Assembly: GCF_001552595.1 (NCBI RefSeq)
Contig: NZ_BCRM01000005.1
Coordinates: 186,001 to 250,000, forward strand
DNA length: 64,000 bases
Source: Rhodococcus erythropolis NBRC 15567
GTDB taxonomy: Bacteria; Actinomycetota; Actinomycetes; Mycobacteriales; Mycobacteriaceae
Reading direction: 5' to 3'
This document shows positions 37,277 through 45,795 of the stretch, piece after piece. Numbering within the stretch: the stretch's first letter is position 1; the number at the start of each line of letters is the position of its first letter. The notes below the pieces were generated by a model. That model did not search any database, was not told the DNA's origin, and was given only the letters and a program-made list of their open reading frames with translations. Made by a program: the position numbers and the translations under genes.

Positions 37277-37318
37277 GGGTGTGCGTGCGGCGACTCTAGA
37301 GCTGTCGCACGCACACCC
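37277..37318 (+). terminator. Long hairpin after ppc
   Basis: GGGTGTGCGTGC pairs with GCACGCACACCC with an additional GAC/GTC pair beyond a 3-nt bulge, loop about 9 nt. No T tract follows, so termination would be weak or need another factor; it lies 33 nt before the next gene's start. Confidence 0.6.
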
Positions 37319-37350
37319 AACGCTGCGCACCGGACCGAACGGGGACCGCA

Positions 37351-38136
37351 GTGGATCTGCAATTGGACGGACGAACTGCCGTGGTTACCGGCGCGGGAAA
37401 AGGTATCGGGTTGGCGATCACTCGGGCCTTGGTGGCCGAGGGAGTCCACGTCGTCGCGGGCTCGCGGACGCTCTCGCCGGAACTCGAATCGCTGCAGTCC
37501 GGCGGCGCCGTCACCTTTGTCGGCGTCGACCTCGCGAGTGTCGAAGGATCTACCCGACTGCTCGAGGTTGCAGCAGCGAGGGGCGGCGTCGACATCTTGG
37601 TCAACAACGTCGGCGCCGTCACTCCGAGAACGAGCGGCTTCGCGGCTATCACGGACGAAGAGTGGGCGTCGTCGTTCAGTCTGACGTTCTTGTCGGCTGT
37701 ACGCACTGTTCGCGCTGCGCTGCCGGAGTTGATCCGCCGAGGTGGCGGGAGCATCGTGACGATCAGTTCGGTCAACGCATTCTTGCCTGACCCCACGGTG
37801 ATCGACTACAGCGCCGCCAAAGCGGCGTTGACCAACTTCTCGAAGTCGTTGTCGAAAGAACTGGGCGGGAAGGGGATCCGCGTCAATACCGTCAGCCCTG
37901 GTCCGGTGCAGACGGAGTTGTGGCTCGGCAAGCACGGAGTGGCCTCGACGCTGGCGAAGGCGAATGGTTCAGCCGCCGACGATATCGTCGAAAGTGCGGC
38001 CGCCGGCGCCGAGACTGGCCGCTTCACCTTTCCCGAAGAGGTGGCGGACCTGGTGTTGTTCCTCGCCAGCGATCGCGCGGGGAACGTGACGGGCGCGGAT
38101 TTCGTGATCGACGGCGGTCTGATCAAGACCTTGTGA
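37351..38136 (+). CDS. Short-chain dehydrogenase/reductase
   Basis: 261 residues of classical SDR type. NAD(P)-binding TGAGKGIGLAITRAL, NNVGAV strand, and catalytic Ser and Tyr-x3-Lys in ISSVNAF and IDYSAAKAALTNF are present. Substrate unknown: such enzymes act on 3-oxoacyl, sugar or steroid alcohols. GTG start with GGGGA ahead. Its last 14 bases overlap the convergent membrane-protein gene on the other strand. Confidence 0.9.
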   Translation: MDLQLDGRTAVVTGAGKGIGLAITRALVAEGVHVVAGSRTLSPELESLQSGGAVTFVGVDLASVEGSTRLLEVAAARGGVDILVNNVGAVTPRTSGFAAITDEEWASSFSLTFLSAVRTVRAALPELIRRGGGSIVTISSVNAFLPDPTVIDYSAAKAALTNFSKSLSKELGGKGIRVNTVSPGPVQTELWLGKHGVASTLAKANGSAADDIVESAAAGAETGRFTFPEEVADLVLFLASDRAGNVTGADFVIDGGLIKTL

Positions 38137-38647
38137 TCATTGCTGCCTGAAACCTGATCATGTGCGCGACGGACGACGACATGATGCACAGGATCACTGC
38201 GGACGCGATGACCACCCACAGTCCCCACCCGATGGACGGTCCGGCGGTGTGCCCTGCGACCTCAGTACTACGTCGCACAATGGACGCGGCGTTTCCGACG
38301 GCAACGATCAAGACGGCGATTCCCACCAGCGGTCCCGTGCAGTGATTCTTCATCTCGGGCGTGACGTCCCGAACCATGAGGGTGATCAGCGCGGTTACCG
38401 CGCCCAGAGCGAGGACGAGTGTGATCACTCCGCATTCGTCGGTACCACTGTGGTCGAGGGCGGAGGACGACGTCCACGGGCCGAGGCTTCCGGCGACGAT
38501 CCCGGCGCACGCCCACAGCGATCCGATGAGGCTAGGTCCGAAACGGTCGGGCATGAGGGAGGGAATCGTGCGGGTCGACGGCGGCTGAAACCCGAAGGCG
38601 CGTTGGTGATCCGGCTGATTGGGTGTGAACGTCACGCGACGGACCAC
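38123..38647 (-). CDS. Four-helix membrane protein, unknown
   Basis: 174 residues from GTG 38647, four bases after a perfect GGAGG (38652-38656, minus strand); GTG 38635 is an alternative. After about 45 polar residues there are four hydrophobic segments: LIGSLWACAGIVAGSLGPW, VITLVLALGAVTALITLMV, LVGIAVLIVAVGNAASIV and GWGLWVVIASAVILCIM. A short Cys-containing loop lies between helices two and three. No family recognised. The first helix ends SLGPW, a pattern seen in several small actinobacterial membrane proteins. Confidence 0.65.
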   Translation of the reverse strand: MVRRVTFTPNQPDHQRAFGFQPPSTRTIPSLMPDRFGPSLIGSLWACAGIVAGSLGPWTSSSALDHSGTDECGVITLVLALGAVTALITLMVRDVTPEMKNHCTGPLVGIAVLIVAVGNAASIVRRSTEVAGHTAGPSIGWGLWVVIASAVILCIMSSSVAHMIRFQAAMITRS

Positions 38648-38757
38648 CTTTCCTCCGCGCCGTCGTGGCGCCCAATCCAATGCTATTTTCGGAGTCTAGG
38701 GCCGCCCACTTCACTTTTTGCCGAATCGAGCGAAATTGATCGAACCGGCAGTACCAG

Positions 38758-39078
38758 TCAGTGCACGAAGTCCAGAGCTTCCTTGATCCACGCATTGAAC
38801 TCGACGTTCGAACTCGTCCCGGTTCGGTCGACGACGATCCATCCCTTGCTCATCGGCTTACCCCGCATCTCGGGCCAACTTGCACCCTTGTGCGTCAGGA
38901 GTTCGTCAACTCGATCGGGGTCACACCGAACCATGATGTTGCCGTGTGAGTTCGCACTGGCGGCCAGCTTCCCGTTCACCATGAAGCTCAGCCCACCGAA
39001 CATTTTTACTTCTTCGACGTCGCTCTCGCCCGAGAGCGCATCGCGGATACGCTCAGCCAGCGCCTTGTCGTATGCCAT
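38758..39078 (-). CDS. TfoX N-terminal-domain protein
   Basis: 106 residues matching the stand-alone TfoX_N family: AYDKALAERIRDAL, then EVKMFGGLSFMVNGKLAAS, the hallmark KMFGG..FM.NGK strand pair, and WPEMRGKPMSKGWIVVD. Full-length TfoX regulates competence in gammaproteobacteria, but solitary TfoX_N proteins are common in soil bacteria and uncharacterised. AGGAGG precedes the ATG. It is 27 nt downstream of the ATPase gene and probably co-transcribed with it. Confidence 0.88.
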   Translation of the reverse strand: MAYDKALAERIRDALSGESDVEEVKMFGGLSFMVNGKLAASANSHGNIMVRCDPDRVDELLTHKGASWPEMRGKPMSKGWIVVDRTGTSSNVEFNAWIKEALDFVH

Positions 39079-39105
39079 GGAGGCCTCCTGGGGTGGAGTT
39101 CCAGG

Positions 39106-39828
39106 TTAGATCAGGTGGCGCAGGTACGTCTGCGGGTCGTGAAGGAACCGCTGCCAGTTCGAGACCAGATCGAGGTCCTCCCAGCTCGCGGCTCGGATTC
39201 CCCATTCGCCGATCTCGAGCAGATTGGCGTTCGGCAGTGCCGCGATGATCGGCGAGTGCGTCGCGATCACCGCCTGCGCGCCGGATTCCACCAGCTCACC
39301 GAGCAGCGCGACCAGCGTCAAGGTCCCTTGGAAGGAGAGTGCGGCATCGGGTTCGTCGATCAGATAGAAGCCGCCGTCGGAGGTCCTCGACGACAAGATC
39401 TCGAGCAGCGCCTCACCGTGTGAAAGGTGATGGTAAAGCGGTTCAGGTCGCCTGGGATTGGGGTTGTCCTCCAAATACGTGTACAACCCGTGCAAGGTTT
39501 CGTCTCGGAGGTAGTACGCCCACTTCGACGCGCCGGGGCTCCGCTCGACCACAAGGTCGAGGCCGCTCGGTTCACTCGATCTGGTCTGATGTCGCGTATT
39601 GGTAGACCCGCCTTCGGCATTGAGACCTAGAACGGCGGCAAGAATTTCGATGACGGTCGACTTCCCCGCTCCGTTTTCGCCGACCAGAATGGTGACACCC
39701 GGTGGAAGTTCAAGACCGTCCCGAACGATCTGCGCAACCGCGGGCACCGTCATCGGCCAGCTGCCTACGTCAGCGCCCGACGATGTCCCGGCCTTGATGC
39801 GTCGGATGGGCTGTCTCTGCACGGCCAT
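39106..39828 (-). CDS. Stand-alone AAA/ABC-type ATPase
   Basis: 240 residues with Walker A ILVGENGAGKSTVIEILA, a degenerate signature YHHLSHGEALLEIL, Walker B GGFYLIDEPDAALS and an H-loop AVIATHSPIIAALP. The layout is that of compact AAA_21/SMC-like ATPases, without a membrane domain, TOPRIM or nuclease partner in the protein. Such enzymes occur as single genes or in defence and repair modules, but no nuclease gene adjoins. N-terminal 25 residues are basic and may be unstructured. Role unknown. Confidence 0.85.
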   Translation of the reverse strand: MAVQRQPIRRIKAGTSSGADVGSWPMTVPAVAQIVRDGLELPPGVTILVGENGAGKSTVIEILAAVLGLNAEGGSTNTRHQTRSSEPSGLDLVVERSPGASKWAYYLRDETLHGLYTYLEDNPNPRRPEPLYHHLSHGEALLEILSSRTSDGGFYLIDEPDAALSFQGTLTLVALLGELVESGAQAVIATHSPIIAALPNANLLEIGEWGIRAASWEDLDLVSNWQRFLHDPQTYLRHLI

Positions 39829-39860
39829 ACGCTCTCACAAGGCTCCGACGGGAACTGAGG

Positions 39861-40205
39861 TTAGTGACGCTGCGCGAGCAATTCGACGATTCGAGCCACG
39901 AGATCGAGGGGGATCGGTTTGTTCAACGGGAACTTCACGGTTGATTTCGCAGCCCGGTACGGGTCGACGGACTTCTCGAACTCTGCGTCACCTGCCGGGA
40001 GTGGGTACATCGAGATGTGATGTTTCCAGCCTGCGAAGTGAACCAGGTTCTTCCCATTCACCGTCATGGTCGGCATCTGATAGCTGATGGTTTCATCGAG
40101 GCCGGGCACAGTGCTGTGGATCGTCTCGCGGATGCTCCCGAGGGCTCGCTGCACGTCGGTGGGAAACGACGCGATGTATTCGTCGATCGTCGCGAATTCG
40201 GCCAT
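39861..40205 (-). CDS. DUF1801-type small protein
   Basis: 114 residues from ATG 40205; an upstream in-frame extension to 40328 would overlap the SDR gene and is rejected. Pattern EFATIDEYIASFPTDVQRAL, ISYQMPTMTVNGKNLVHFAGWKHHISMYP and KFPLNKPIPLDLVARIVELL is that of the YdhG/DUF1801 family, a fold related to frataxin-like and iron-chaperone proteins but without clear biochemical role. Lies between the SDR (26 nt) and ATPase (32 nt) genes on the same strand. Confidence 0.82.
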   Translation of the reverse strand: MAEFATIDEYIASFPTDVQRALGSIRETIHSTVPGLDETISYQMPTMTVNGKNLVHFAGWKHHISMYPLPAGDAEFEKSVDPYRAAKSTVKFPLNKPIPLDLVARIVELLAQRH

Positions 40206-40231
40206 GAAACGGATCTTAATCACTGTCGGAT

Positions 40232-41152
40232 TCAGTTGGCTCGCCAAAAATCGGGGCGGCTGCCGTCGGTGTCCGTGAACCCATATTCCATTCCGAGTTC
40301 GCCTGAACTGACCGAACGCTGATTCCATCGCTTCCGATTCGAATCGGCGGCGAGGGCGGCGATCGCACGTCCTGTGAATCTTGGTGACTCGGAGCGGGCA
40401 AAATCCGGAGGTGCAGTCGGCCCATCCCGCTCCGGCGACAAAGCGTCACGCCAATTCGATTCGCCGACACCAAAATTGTCGAGCATGATCTCCGATCGCA
40501 GGAACCCCGGAGTGATGGCGACGGCCGTACAGCCGAACGGGGCAAGTTCGTGGCCTTGCGAAAATGCAAGCCTGTTCACGGACACCTTCGCCAGGTCGTA
40601 GAACACCGAGATGCGATAGTTCGATGCGTTGTATTCGGTAGTGCCGTCGGTTATTTCGGCGACCAGTCCGCCTGGCCGATCGATCATCAGCGGCAGGAGG
40701 TGGTGCGACGTGGTGATGTGGGTGTCGATCGCCAGGCGCAGAATGTGAAAGCCCTTGTCCAGATCGTGTTCCCATACCGGCGTGTTCCACTCCGCCGGCC
40801 CACCCTTGAGTAGTTCCGCGCCCCAGATGTCATTGACCAAGATGTCGATATGTTGATAGTCGGCGCGCAAGCGTTCGGCGAGATCAGCCACTTGTTTGCT
40901 CTTGAGATGATCGACGGCAATCGGCACGCCGACGCCGCCCAGTTCGGTGACAAGCTCTGCCGTCTCCTCGATGGTTTCGCCGCGCGGATAGTCCGACTGA
41001 AGTATTCCGGCAGATGTGCTCCGGCCAGTGCAGATGACGGTTGCACCGGCCTCACCCAGGGCTGCGGCGATTCCGCGTCCGGCGCCCCTCGTCGCCCCGG
41101 CAACAACAGCCACTCGCCCGCGAAGTGCATCCGGATTCGGTGTCCACGACAT
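40232..41152 (-). CDS. SDR-family oxidoreductase
   Basis: 306 residues. NADP-type nucleotide site VAVVAGATRGAGRGIAAALG with the TRGAGRG glycine pattern, then TGRSTSAG, and a central NDIWGAELLKG strand. A Tyr/Lys pair is seen in SVFYDLAKVSVNRLAFSQ (YxxxK). Longer than classical SDR enzymes, with a C-terminal extension including FTGRAIAALAADSNRKRWN. Substrate unknown. It heads the minus-strand array SDR, DUF1801, ATPase, TfoX-N. Confidence 0.86.
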   Translation of the reverse strand: MSWTPNPDALRGRVAVVAGATRGAGRGIAAALGEAGATVICTGRSTSAGILQSDYPRGETIEETAELVTELGGVGVPIAVDHLKSKQVADLAERLRADYQHIDILVNDIWGAELLKGGPAEWNTPVWEHDLDKGFHILRLAIDTHITTSHHLLPLMIDRPGGLVAEITDGTTEYNASNYRISVFYDLAKVSVNRLAFSQGHELAPFGCTAVAITPGFLRSEIMLDNFGVGESNWRDALSPERDGPTAPPDFARSESPRFTGRAIAALAADSNRKRWNQRSVSSGELGMEYGFTDTDGSRPDFWRAN

Positions 41153-41478
41153 TGTTCGATTGTTCTCGCCTGGATTGATTCGTTCAAGAGTGAAAGCGAT
41201 CTACGGAACCGAACCCTACTTCGCGGCGTCCAAGGTAGTAATCGCTCGAAAGAACGAGACAGGGGGAGAGATGAATCGTTGTGCAGGGCAGAGTGCCCGT
41301 TGGAGACAAGGGATATCGGGATTGAGTTCCGTTCCGTCAAAAGGAAATTCGCATCGGATCCGGACTCGGCGGGTAGTCATGACTCGCCACTGTGAAAATG
41401 TCCTCGATGTACCACCGGGCCGGGAATCGCCTGAAGACGATTCCCGGCCCGGTGTGAAATCAGATCCGTGAAATCAGA
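41153..41478. other. 326-nt intergenic region between the SDR and pgl genes
   Basis: No supported gene. The 5' part must carry the promoter of the SDR array (read leftward). It also holds a 16-bp perfect hairpin at 41414-41453 and the 14-bp tandem repeat at 41455-41482, both belonging to the 3' end of pgl. Confidence 0.6.
41414..41453 (-). terminator. Perfect hairpin after pgl
   Basis: ACCGGGCCGGGAATCG (41414-41429) pairs perfectly with CGATTCCCGGCCCGGT (41438-41453) around CCTGAAGA. It lies 25 nt beyond the pgl stop and is the likely end of the tkt-to-pgl operon. No T tract follows on the minus strand. Confidence 0.8.
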
Positions 41479-41482
41479 TCAG
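41455..41482 (-). repeat. 14-bp tandem duplication over the pgl stop codon
   Basis: TGAAATCAGATCCG (41455-41468) and TGAAATCAGATCAG (41469-41482) differ by one base. The second copy contains the pgl stop (41479-41481 on the complement). Confidence 0.85.
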
Positions 41483-42216
41483 AGCTGCGAGGCAGCGTCG
41501 GTATCGAGGAACCAACGCGTCGCCACCAAACCGGTGGCGCCGGCGGACGGCCAGTCCTCGGACGAAGCACCTCCGACGGCTTCGGCAACGGCCTCGGCCT
41601 TTGCAGCACCCGAGACGAGCAGCCAGACCTCTTTGGCACGCCGAACAGCAGGCAGCGTCAGGGTGATCCGTACCGGTGGCGGCTTGGGGGAGTCCGTCAC
41701 CGCGACAACGAAACGAGCTTCTTCGCGAACGGCGTCGGTGTGCGGGAACAACGAGTTGACGTGTCCTTCTCCACCCATACCGAGCAGGTGCACGTCGAAC
41801 GTCGGAACCTGATTGCCGTGTGCCTGAGCGCCCAGCAGTTGTTCGTATGCCGTCGCCGCCCCGTGCGGATCACCGTCGTAGATACCGTCGGAGGCGGCCA
41901 TCGCATGCACCCTGTCGGGATCGACAGGCACGTGATCGAGAAGCGCCTCACGAGCCTGGACTTCGTTCCGCTCGGGATCGCCGGACGGCAGGAACCGCTC
42001 GTCGCCCCAGTACAGATCGATCTGCGACCAGTCGATATCGCCGGGAGCGTCACGCAACTTCTCGAGAAGTGCGATCCCGGTTCCGCCACCCGTCAGAACG
42101 ATGGATGCGAACCCGCGAGCCCTCTGGGCATCAACGATTGTCGTGACCAGGCGTGCGGCAGCGGCATCGACCAGTTGGCCGGCGTCGGAAAACTTCTCTA
42201 CGACAACATCACTCAT
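41479..42216 (-). CDS. pgl: 6-phosphogluconolactonase
   Basis: Hydrolyses 6-phosphogluconolactone after Zwf in the oxidative pentose-phosphate branch. 245 residues of the DevB/SOL family: [15 protein letters not shown] phosphate loop, [18 protein letters not shown] and [17 protein letters not shown], the three signatures. Its ATG overlaps the opcA stop by 8 nt. Last gene of the tkt operon, followed by a strong hairpin. Confidence 0.96.
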   Translation of the reverse strand: MSDVVVEKFSDAGQLVDAAAARLVTTIVDAQRARGFASIVLTGGGTGIALLEKLRDAPGDIDWSQIDLYWGDERFLPSGDPERNEVQAREALLDHVPVDPDRVHAMAASDGIYDGDPHGAATAYEQLLGAQAHGNQVPTFDVHLLGMGGEGHVNSLFPHTDAVREEARFVVAVTDSPKPPPVRITLTLPAVRRAKEVWLLVSGAAKAEAVAEAVGGASSEDWPSAGATGLVATRWFLDTDAASQL

Positions 42217-43117
42217 AGGTCACCTTCTCCAATCCAGCCAGCGCTTCTTCGTAGATCTCGTCCGGATCGAGCCGACGCAATTCCTCGGCGAGGCAATCGC
42301 GCGTCTCTCGACGACCGAGCGAGACCAGCGAGTCGGGCTGACCGGTGCGGATCAGGGTTGCGGTCGTACCCTCCTGTGGGCGGCTGATGGAGATGCTGCG
42401 AGTCTCCAGCTTCAGCTCGACGGTGAGCTCACCCGTACGTCGGATGACCGGACCGTCGATCTTGGCAGCCAACCAACCGGCGAGAATATCCAGTGCCGGT
42501 TCGGTTTTGAGACCGGAGACCACCGCTGAGGTGATCTTCTCGTGCGGCGGCTGATCGAGAGCCGACGCGAGCAGTGCGCGCCAGTAGGTGACGCGACTCC
42601 AGGCGAGATCGGTGTCACCAGCGGTGTACGACGCGAGTCGTCCCTTGATGGTGGCAGTCGGATCCGGGGCACCGGTGGCGTCGGTGATACGACGGATCGC
42701 AAGCTTTCCGACGGGGTCCTTCGCCGGAATCTCGGGTGCCTCGAGGGGCCACCACGCGACTACCGGTGTGTCGGGGAGCAGGAACGGGATGACGACGCTG
42801 CTCTCGTGGTCCGCCAGGGGACCGTAGAGGCGCAGCACCACGACCTCAGAGGCGCCGGCATCCCCACCGACGCGGATCTGAGCATCGAGCCGAGGCTCGC
42901 TCTGCTCGTCGCCACGCAGAAGCACGATGACGCGGCAGGGGTGCTCGCGGCTTGCTTCGTTGGCGGCCTCGATTGCGGCCTCGGCGTTCCCGGTGTCCCT
43001 GGTGCAGACGACAAGCGTGAGCACACGTCCCAGGGTGACAGCGCCGCCGGTCTTACGTACCTCGACCAGTTTCTTGCTGACCTGGACCGTGGTGGTGGAG
43101 GGCAAATCGAGAATCAC
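42209..43117 (-). CDS. opcA: Glucose-6-phosphate dehydrogenase assembly protein
   Basis: 302 residues from GTG 43117, which shares one base with the zwf stop (TAGTG) and gives [20 protein letters not shown], matching mycobacterial OpcA; the upstream ATG 43132 inside zwf is rejected. OpcA is required in cyanobacteria and actinobacteria for full G6PDH activity and redox control. Conserved [24 protein letters not shown] and a [18 protein letters not shown] segment are seen. No catalytic motif. Confidence 0.94.
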   Translation of the reverse strand: MILDLPSTTTVQVSKKLVEVRKTGGAVTLGRVLTLVVCTRDTGNAEAAIEAANEASREHPCRVIVLLRGDEQSEPRLDAQIRVGGDAGASEVVVLRLYGPLADHESSVVIPFLLPDTPVVAWWPLEAPEIPAKDPVGKLAIRRITDATGAPDPTATIKGRLASYTAGDTDLAWSRVTYWRALLASALDQPPHEKITSAVVSGLKTEPALDILAGWLAAKIDGPVIRRTGELTVELKLETRSISISRPQEGTTATLIRTGQPDSLVSLGRRETRDCLAEELRRLDPDEIYEEALAGLEKVTYE

Positions 43118-44661
43118 TAGGGTCGCCTCCATTCGCGTCCGGTGCGTTGCATCATTTCGTCCGCAGACGGTGGTCCCCACGTTCCAGCCTCGTAGGGTTC
43201 CGGCTTGCCGCCGGCTGCCCAGTGTTCGAGGACGGGATCGAGGATTTCCCAAGACAATTCGACTTCGGCATTGACGGGGAAGAGAGACGGCTCGCCGAGC
43301 AACACGTCGAGGATGAGTCGCTCGTACGCCTCCGGTGACGACTCGGTGAAAGCCTGACCGTACGAGAAGTCCATGTTGACGTCACGGACTTCCATGCTCG
43401 ATCCGGGAACCTTCGAGCCGAACCGCATGGTGACGCCCTCGTCAGGCTGCACGCGGATCACGAGTGCGTTCTGGCCGAGATCTTCGGTCATGGTCTTGTC
43501 GAACGGCAGGTGTGGTGCGCGCTTGAAGACCACCGCGATCTCGGTGACGCGGCGGCCGAGACGCTTGCCCGTGCGCAGGTAGAACGGCACGCCCGCCCAG
43601 CGACGGGTGTCGACCTCGAGGGTGATGGCGGCAAAGGTCTCCGTTGTGGAGTCCGCTGCGAAGCCCTCTTCTTCGAGGAGTCCGACTACCGGCAACCCGC
43701 CCTGCCAACCACCTTCGTATTGTCCGCGGGCAGTGGTCTCGTCGAGTGGTTCGGCCAGACGCGTTGCCGAAAGAACCTTGATCTTCTCCGCCTGCAGATT
43801 GAGCGGTTCGAAGCTGATGGGTTCTTCCATCGCCGTGAACGCGAGCAATTGGAGCAGGTGGTTCTGGATCACGTCACGGGCCGCGCCGATGCCGTCGTAG
43901 TACCCGGCACGGCCACCTAGGCCGATGTCCTCGGCCATCGTGATCTGGACGTGGTCGACGTAGTGCGCGTTCCAGATCGGATCGAACAACTGGTTCGCGA
44001 AGCGCAGAGCCAGGATGTTCTGGACCGTTTCCTTGCCGAGGTAGTGGTCGATACGGAAGACCGTGTCCTCGGGGAACACCTTGTTGACGACGGCGTTCAG
44101 TTCGCGAGCGCTCTCGAGGTCGTGACCGAACGGCTTCTCGATGACAACTCGTCGCCACTGACCGTCCTCGGCCTGCGCGAGGCCCGACGCCGACAGTTGC
44201 TCGAGCACCTGAGGAAACGCGTTGGGCGGAATCGCAAGGTAGAAACCGTGATTGCCGCCGATACCACGTTCGTTGTCGAGGGTGGCCAACGTCTCGGACA
44301 GGTTCTGGAAGGCCTCGGCCTCGTCGAAACTGCCCTCCACGAACCGGATACCTTCGGCGAGCCTCTCCCAGACGTCCTGACGGAACTTGGTGCGAGCACC
44401 GTCCTTGACTGCTTCGAGGACGACGTTCGCGAAGTCCTCGTCCGTCCATTCACGCCGGGCGAACCCGACCAGAGCGAATCCGGGCGGCAACAGTCCACGG
44501 TTGGCGAGGTCGTAGATGGCTGGCATGAGCTTGCGCCTGGCGAGGTCGCCGGTAACACCGAAGATCACCAGGGCGCAGGGCCCCGCAATGTGCGGAAGCC
44601 GTTTGTCGGTGCTGTCCCGAAGGGGATTCACCCAATCTGATGCCGCCGCGGAATCGCTCAC
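43117..44661 (-). CDS. zwf: Glucose-6-phosphate 1-dehydrogenase
   Basis: Oxidises glucose-6-P to the lactone, making NADPH. 514 residues from GTG 44661, four bases after the tal stop; the frame is open further upstream only through tal. NADP site VIFGVTGDLARRKLMPAIYDL, substrate site FRIDHYLGKETVQNILALRF with the RIDHYLGKE signature, and GVPFYLRTGKRL follow. Works with OpcA and Pgl encoded next in the operon. Confidence 0.97.
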   Translation of the reverse strand: MSDSAAASDWVNPLRDSTDKRLPHIAGPCALVIFGVTGDLARRKLMPAIYDLANRGLLPPGFALVGFARREWTDEDFANVVLEAVKDGARTKFRQDVWERLAEGIRFVEGSFDEAEAFQNLSETLATLDNERGIGGNHGFYLAIPPNAFPQVLEQLSASGLAQAEDGQWRRVVIEKPFGHDLESARELNAVVNKVFPEDTVFRIDHYLGKETVQNILALRFANQLFDPIWNAHYVDHVQITMAEDIGLGGRAGYYDGIGAARDVIQNHLLQLLAFTAMEEPISFEPLNLQAEKIKVLSATRLAEPLDETTARGQYEGGWQGGLPVVGLLEEEGFAADSTTETFAAITLEVDTRRWAGVPFYLRTGKRLGRRVTEIAVVFKRAPHLPFDKTMTEDLGQNALVIRVQPDEGVTMRFGSKVPGSSMEVRDVNMDFSYGQAFTESSPEAYERLILDVLLGEPSLFPVNAEVELSWEILDPVLEHWAAGGKPEPYEAGTWGPPSADEMMQRTGREWRRP

Positions 44662-44665
44662 AGGC

Positions 44666-45790
44666 TCAGCTCTTCTGGGTTGCTGCGCGAAGCTGCTCGG
44701 CAGTTGCGTCGAGCAACTCGTTCCAGGACACCTCGAACTTGTCGACGCCCTCGGTCTCGAGGACCTTGAACACGTCCGCAAGATCGATGCCGACAGCTGC
44801 GAGCTGATCGAAGACGACCTGCGAGTCCTGAGCGGTGCCCGAAATCGTGTCGCCCGTGATCTCACCGTGGTCGGCGAGAGCGTCGAGCGTCTTCTCCGGC
44901 ATGGTGTTGACCGTGTTGGGCGCAACCAGCTCGGTGACGTAGAGCGTGTCCGGGTAATCCGGGTTCTTCACGCCGGTCGACGCCCACAGCGGGCGCTGAG
45001 CCTTGGCGCCATCGGCCAGGAGAGCCTGGAAGCGCGGCTGCACCTCGAAGATCTGCTGGTACGCGTTGTACGCCAGACGAGCGTTTGCGAGTGCAGCCTT
45101 GCCACGAAGCTCGAGAGCTTCCGGCGTGCCGATCGCCGTGAGGCGGTTGTCGATCTCGGAATCCACACGGGAGACGAAGAACGAGGCGACCGACTCGATG
45201 GACGAGATGTCGCGGCCGGCAGCCTTGGCGGTGTCCAGACCGTCGAGGTACGCGCCCATGACAGCTTCGTAGCGCTCGACCGAGAAGATCAAAGTGACGT
45301 TGACGCTGATGCCTTCACCGATCACCTTGGCGATGGCGGGGATACCGGCCAGCGTCGCGGGGATCTTGATGAGGACGTTCGGGCGGTCGACGATCTTGTG
45401 CAGCTCGATCGCCTGCGCGACAGTCGCGTCGGTGTCGTGCGCCAGACGAGGATCGACCTCGATGGACACGCGGCCGTCGACGCCGTTCGAGGCCTCGAAC
45501 TGCGGGGCCAAGATGTCGCACGCAGCGCGCACGTCGTCGGTGGTGACGGCCGTGATGGTGGCGTCGACATCGGCGCCGCGCTCGGCCAACTCGCGAACCT
45601 GAGCGTCGTAGGCCGAGCCCTTGGACAGTGCCGCCTGGAAGATCGACGGGTTGGTCGTGACACCCACGATCGACTTCGTGTCGATCAGGTTCTGCAGGTT
45701 GCCGGACTGGATGCGATCTCGCGAGAGGTCGTCAAGCCAGATGGAAACGCCTGCAGCGGAGAGCTTTTCGGTATTCACGTTCTGTGTCAT
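44666..45790 (-). CDS. tal: Transaldolase
   Basis: Transfers the dihydroxyacetone unit in the non-oxidative pentose-phosphate branch. 374 residues from ATG 45790 (AAGG ten bases upstream); ATG 45799 is an alternative. Actinobacterial long form. Schiff-base Lys142 in [27 protein letters not shown], and [14 protein letters not shown] with the Asn of the active site are intact. Five bases after tkt. Confidence 0.97.
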   Translation of the reverse strand: MTQNVNTEKLSAAGVSIWLDDLSRDRIQSGNLQNLIDTKSIVGVTTNPSIFQAALSKGSAYDAQVRELAERGADVDATITAVTTDDVRAACDILAPQFEASNGVDGRVSIEVDPRLAHDTDATVAQAIELHKIVDRPNVLIKIPATLAGIPAIAKVIGEGISVNVTLIFSVERYEAVMGAYLDGLDTAKAAGRDISSIESVASFFVSRVDSEIDNRLTAIGTPEALELRGKAALANARLAYNAYQQIFEVQPRFQALLADGAKAQRPLWASTGVKNPDYPDTLYVTELVAPNTVNTMPEKTLDALADHGEITGDTISGTAQDSQVVFDQLAAVGIDLADVFKVLETEGVDKFEVSWNELLDATAEQLRAATQKS

Positions 45791-45795
45791 CGAGA

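Noticed and set aside
39106-39828. Anti-phage defence system built on the stand-alone ATPase
   Set aside because: No nuclease, TOPRIM, reverse transcriptase or other effector gene is next to it, so a defence label is not supported; kept only as a cautious finding on the array.
43117-44925. Long N-terminal extension of zwf to 44925
   Set aside because: It would run 260 nt through tal with an Arg/Ser-rich translation; GTG 44661 gives the family's length and starts just before the conserved region.
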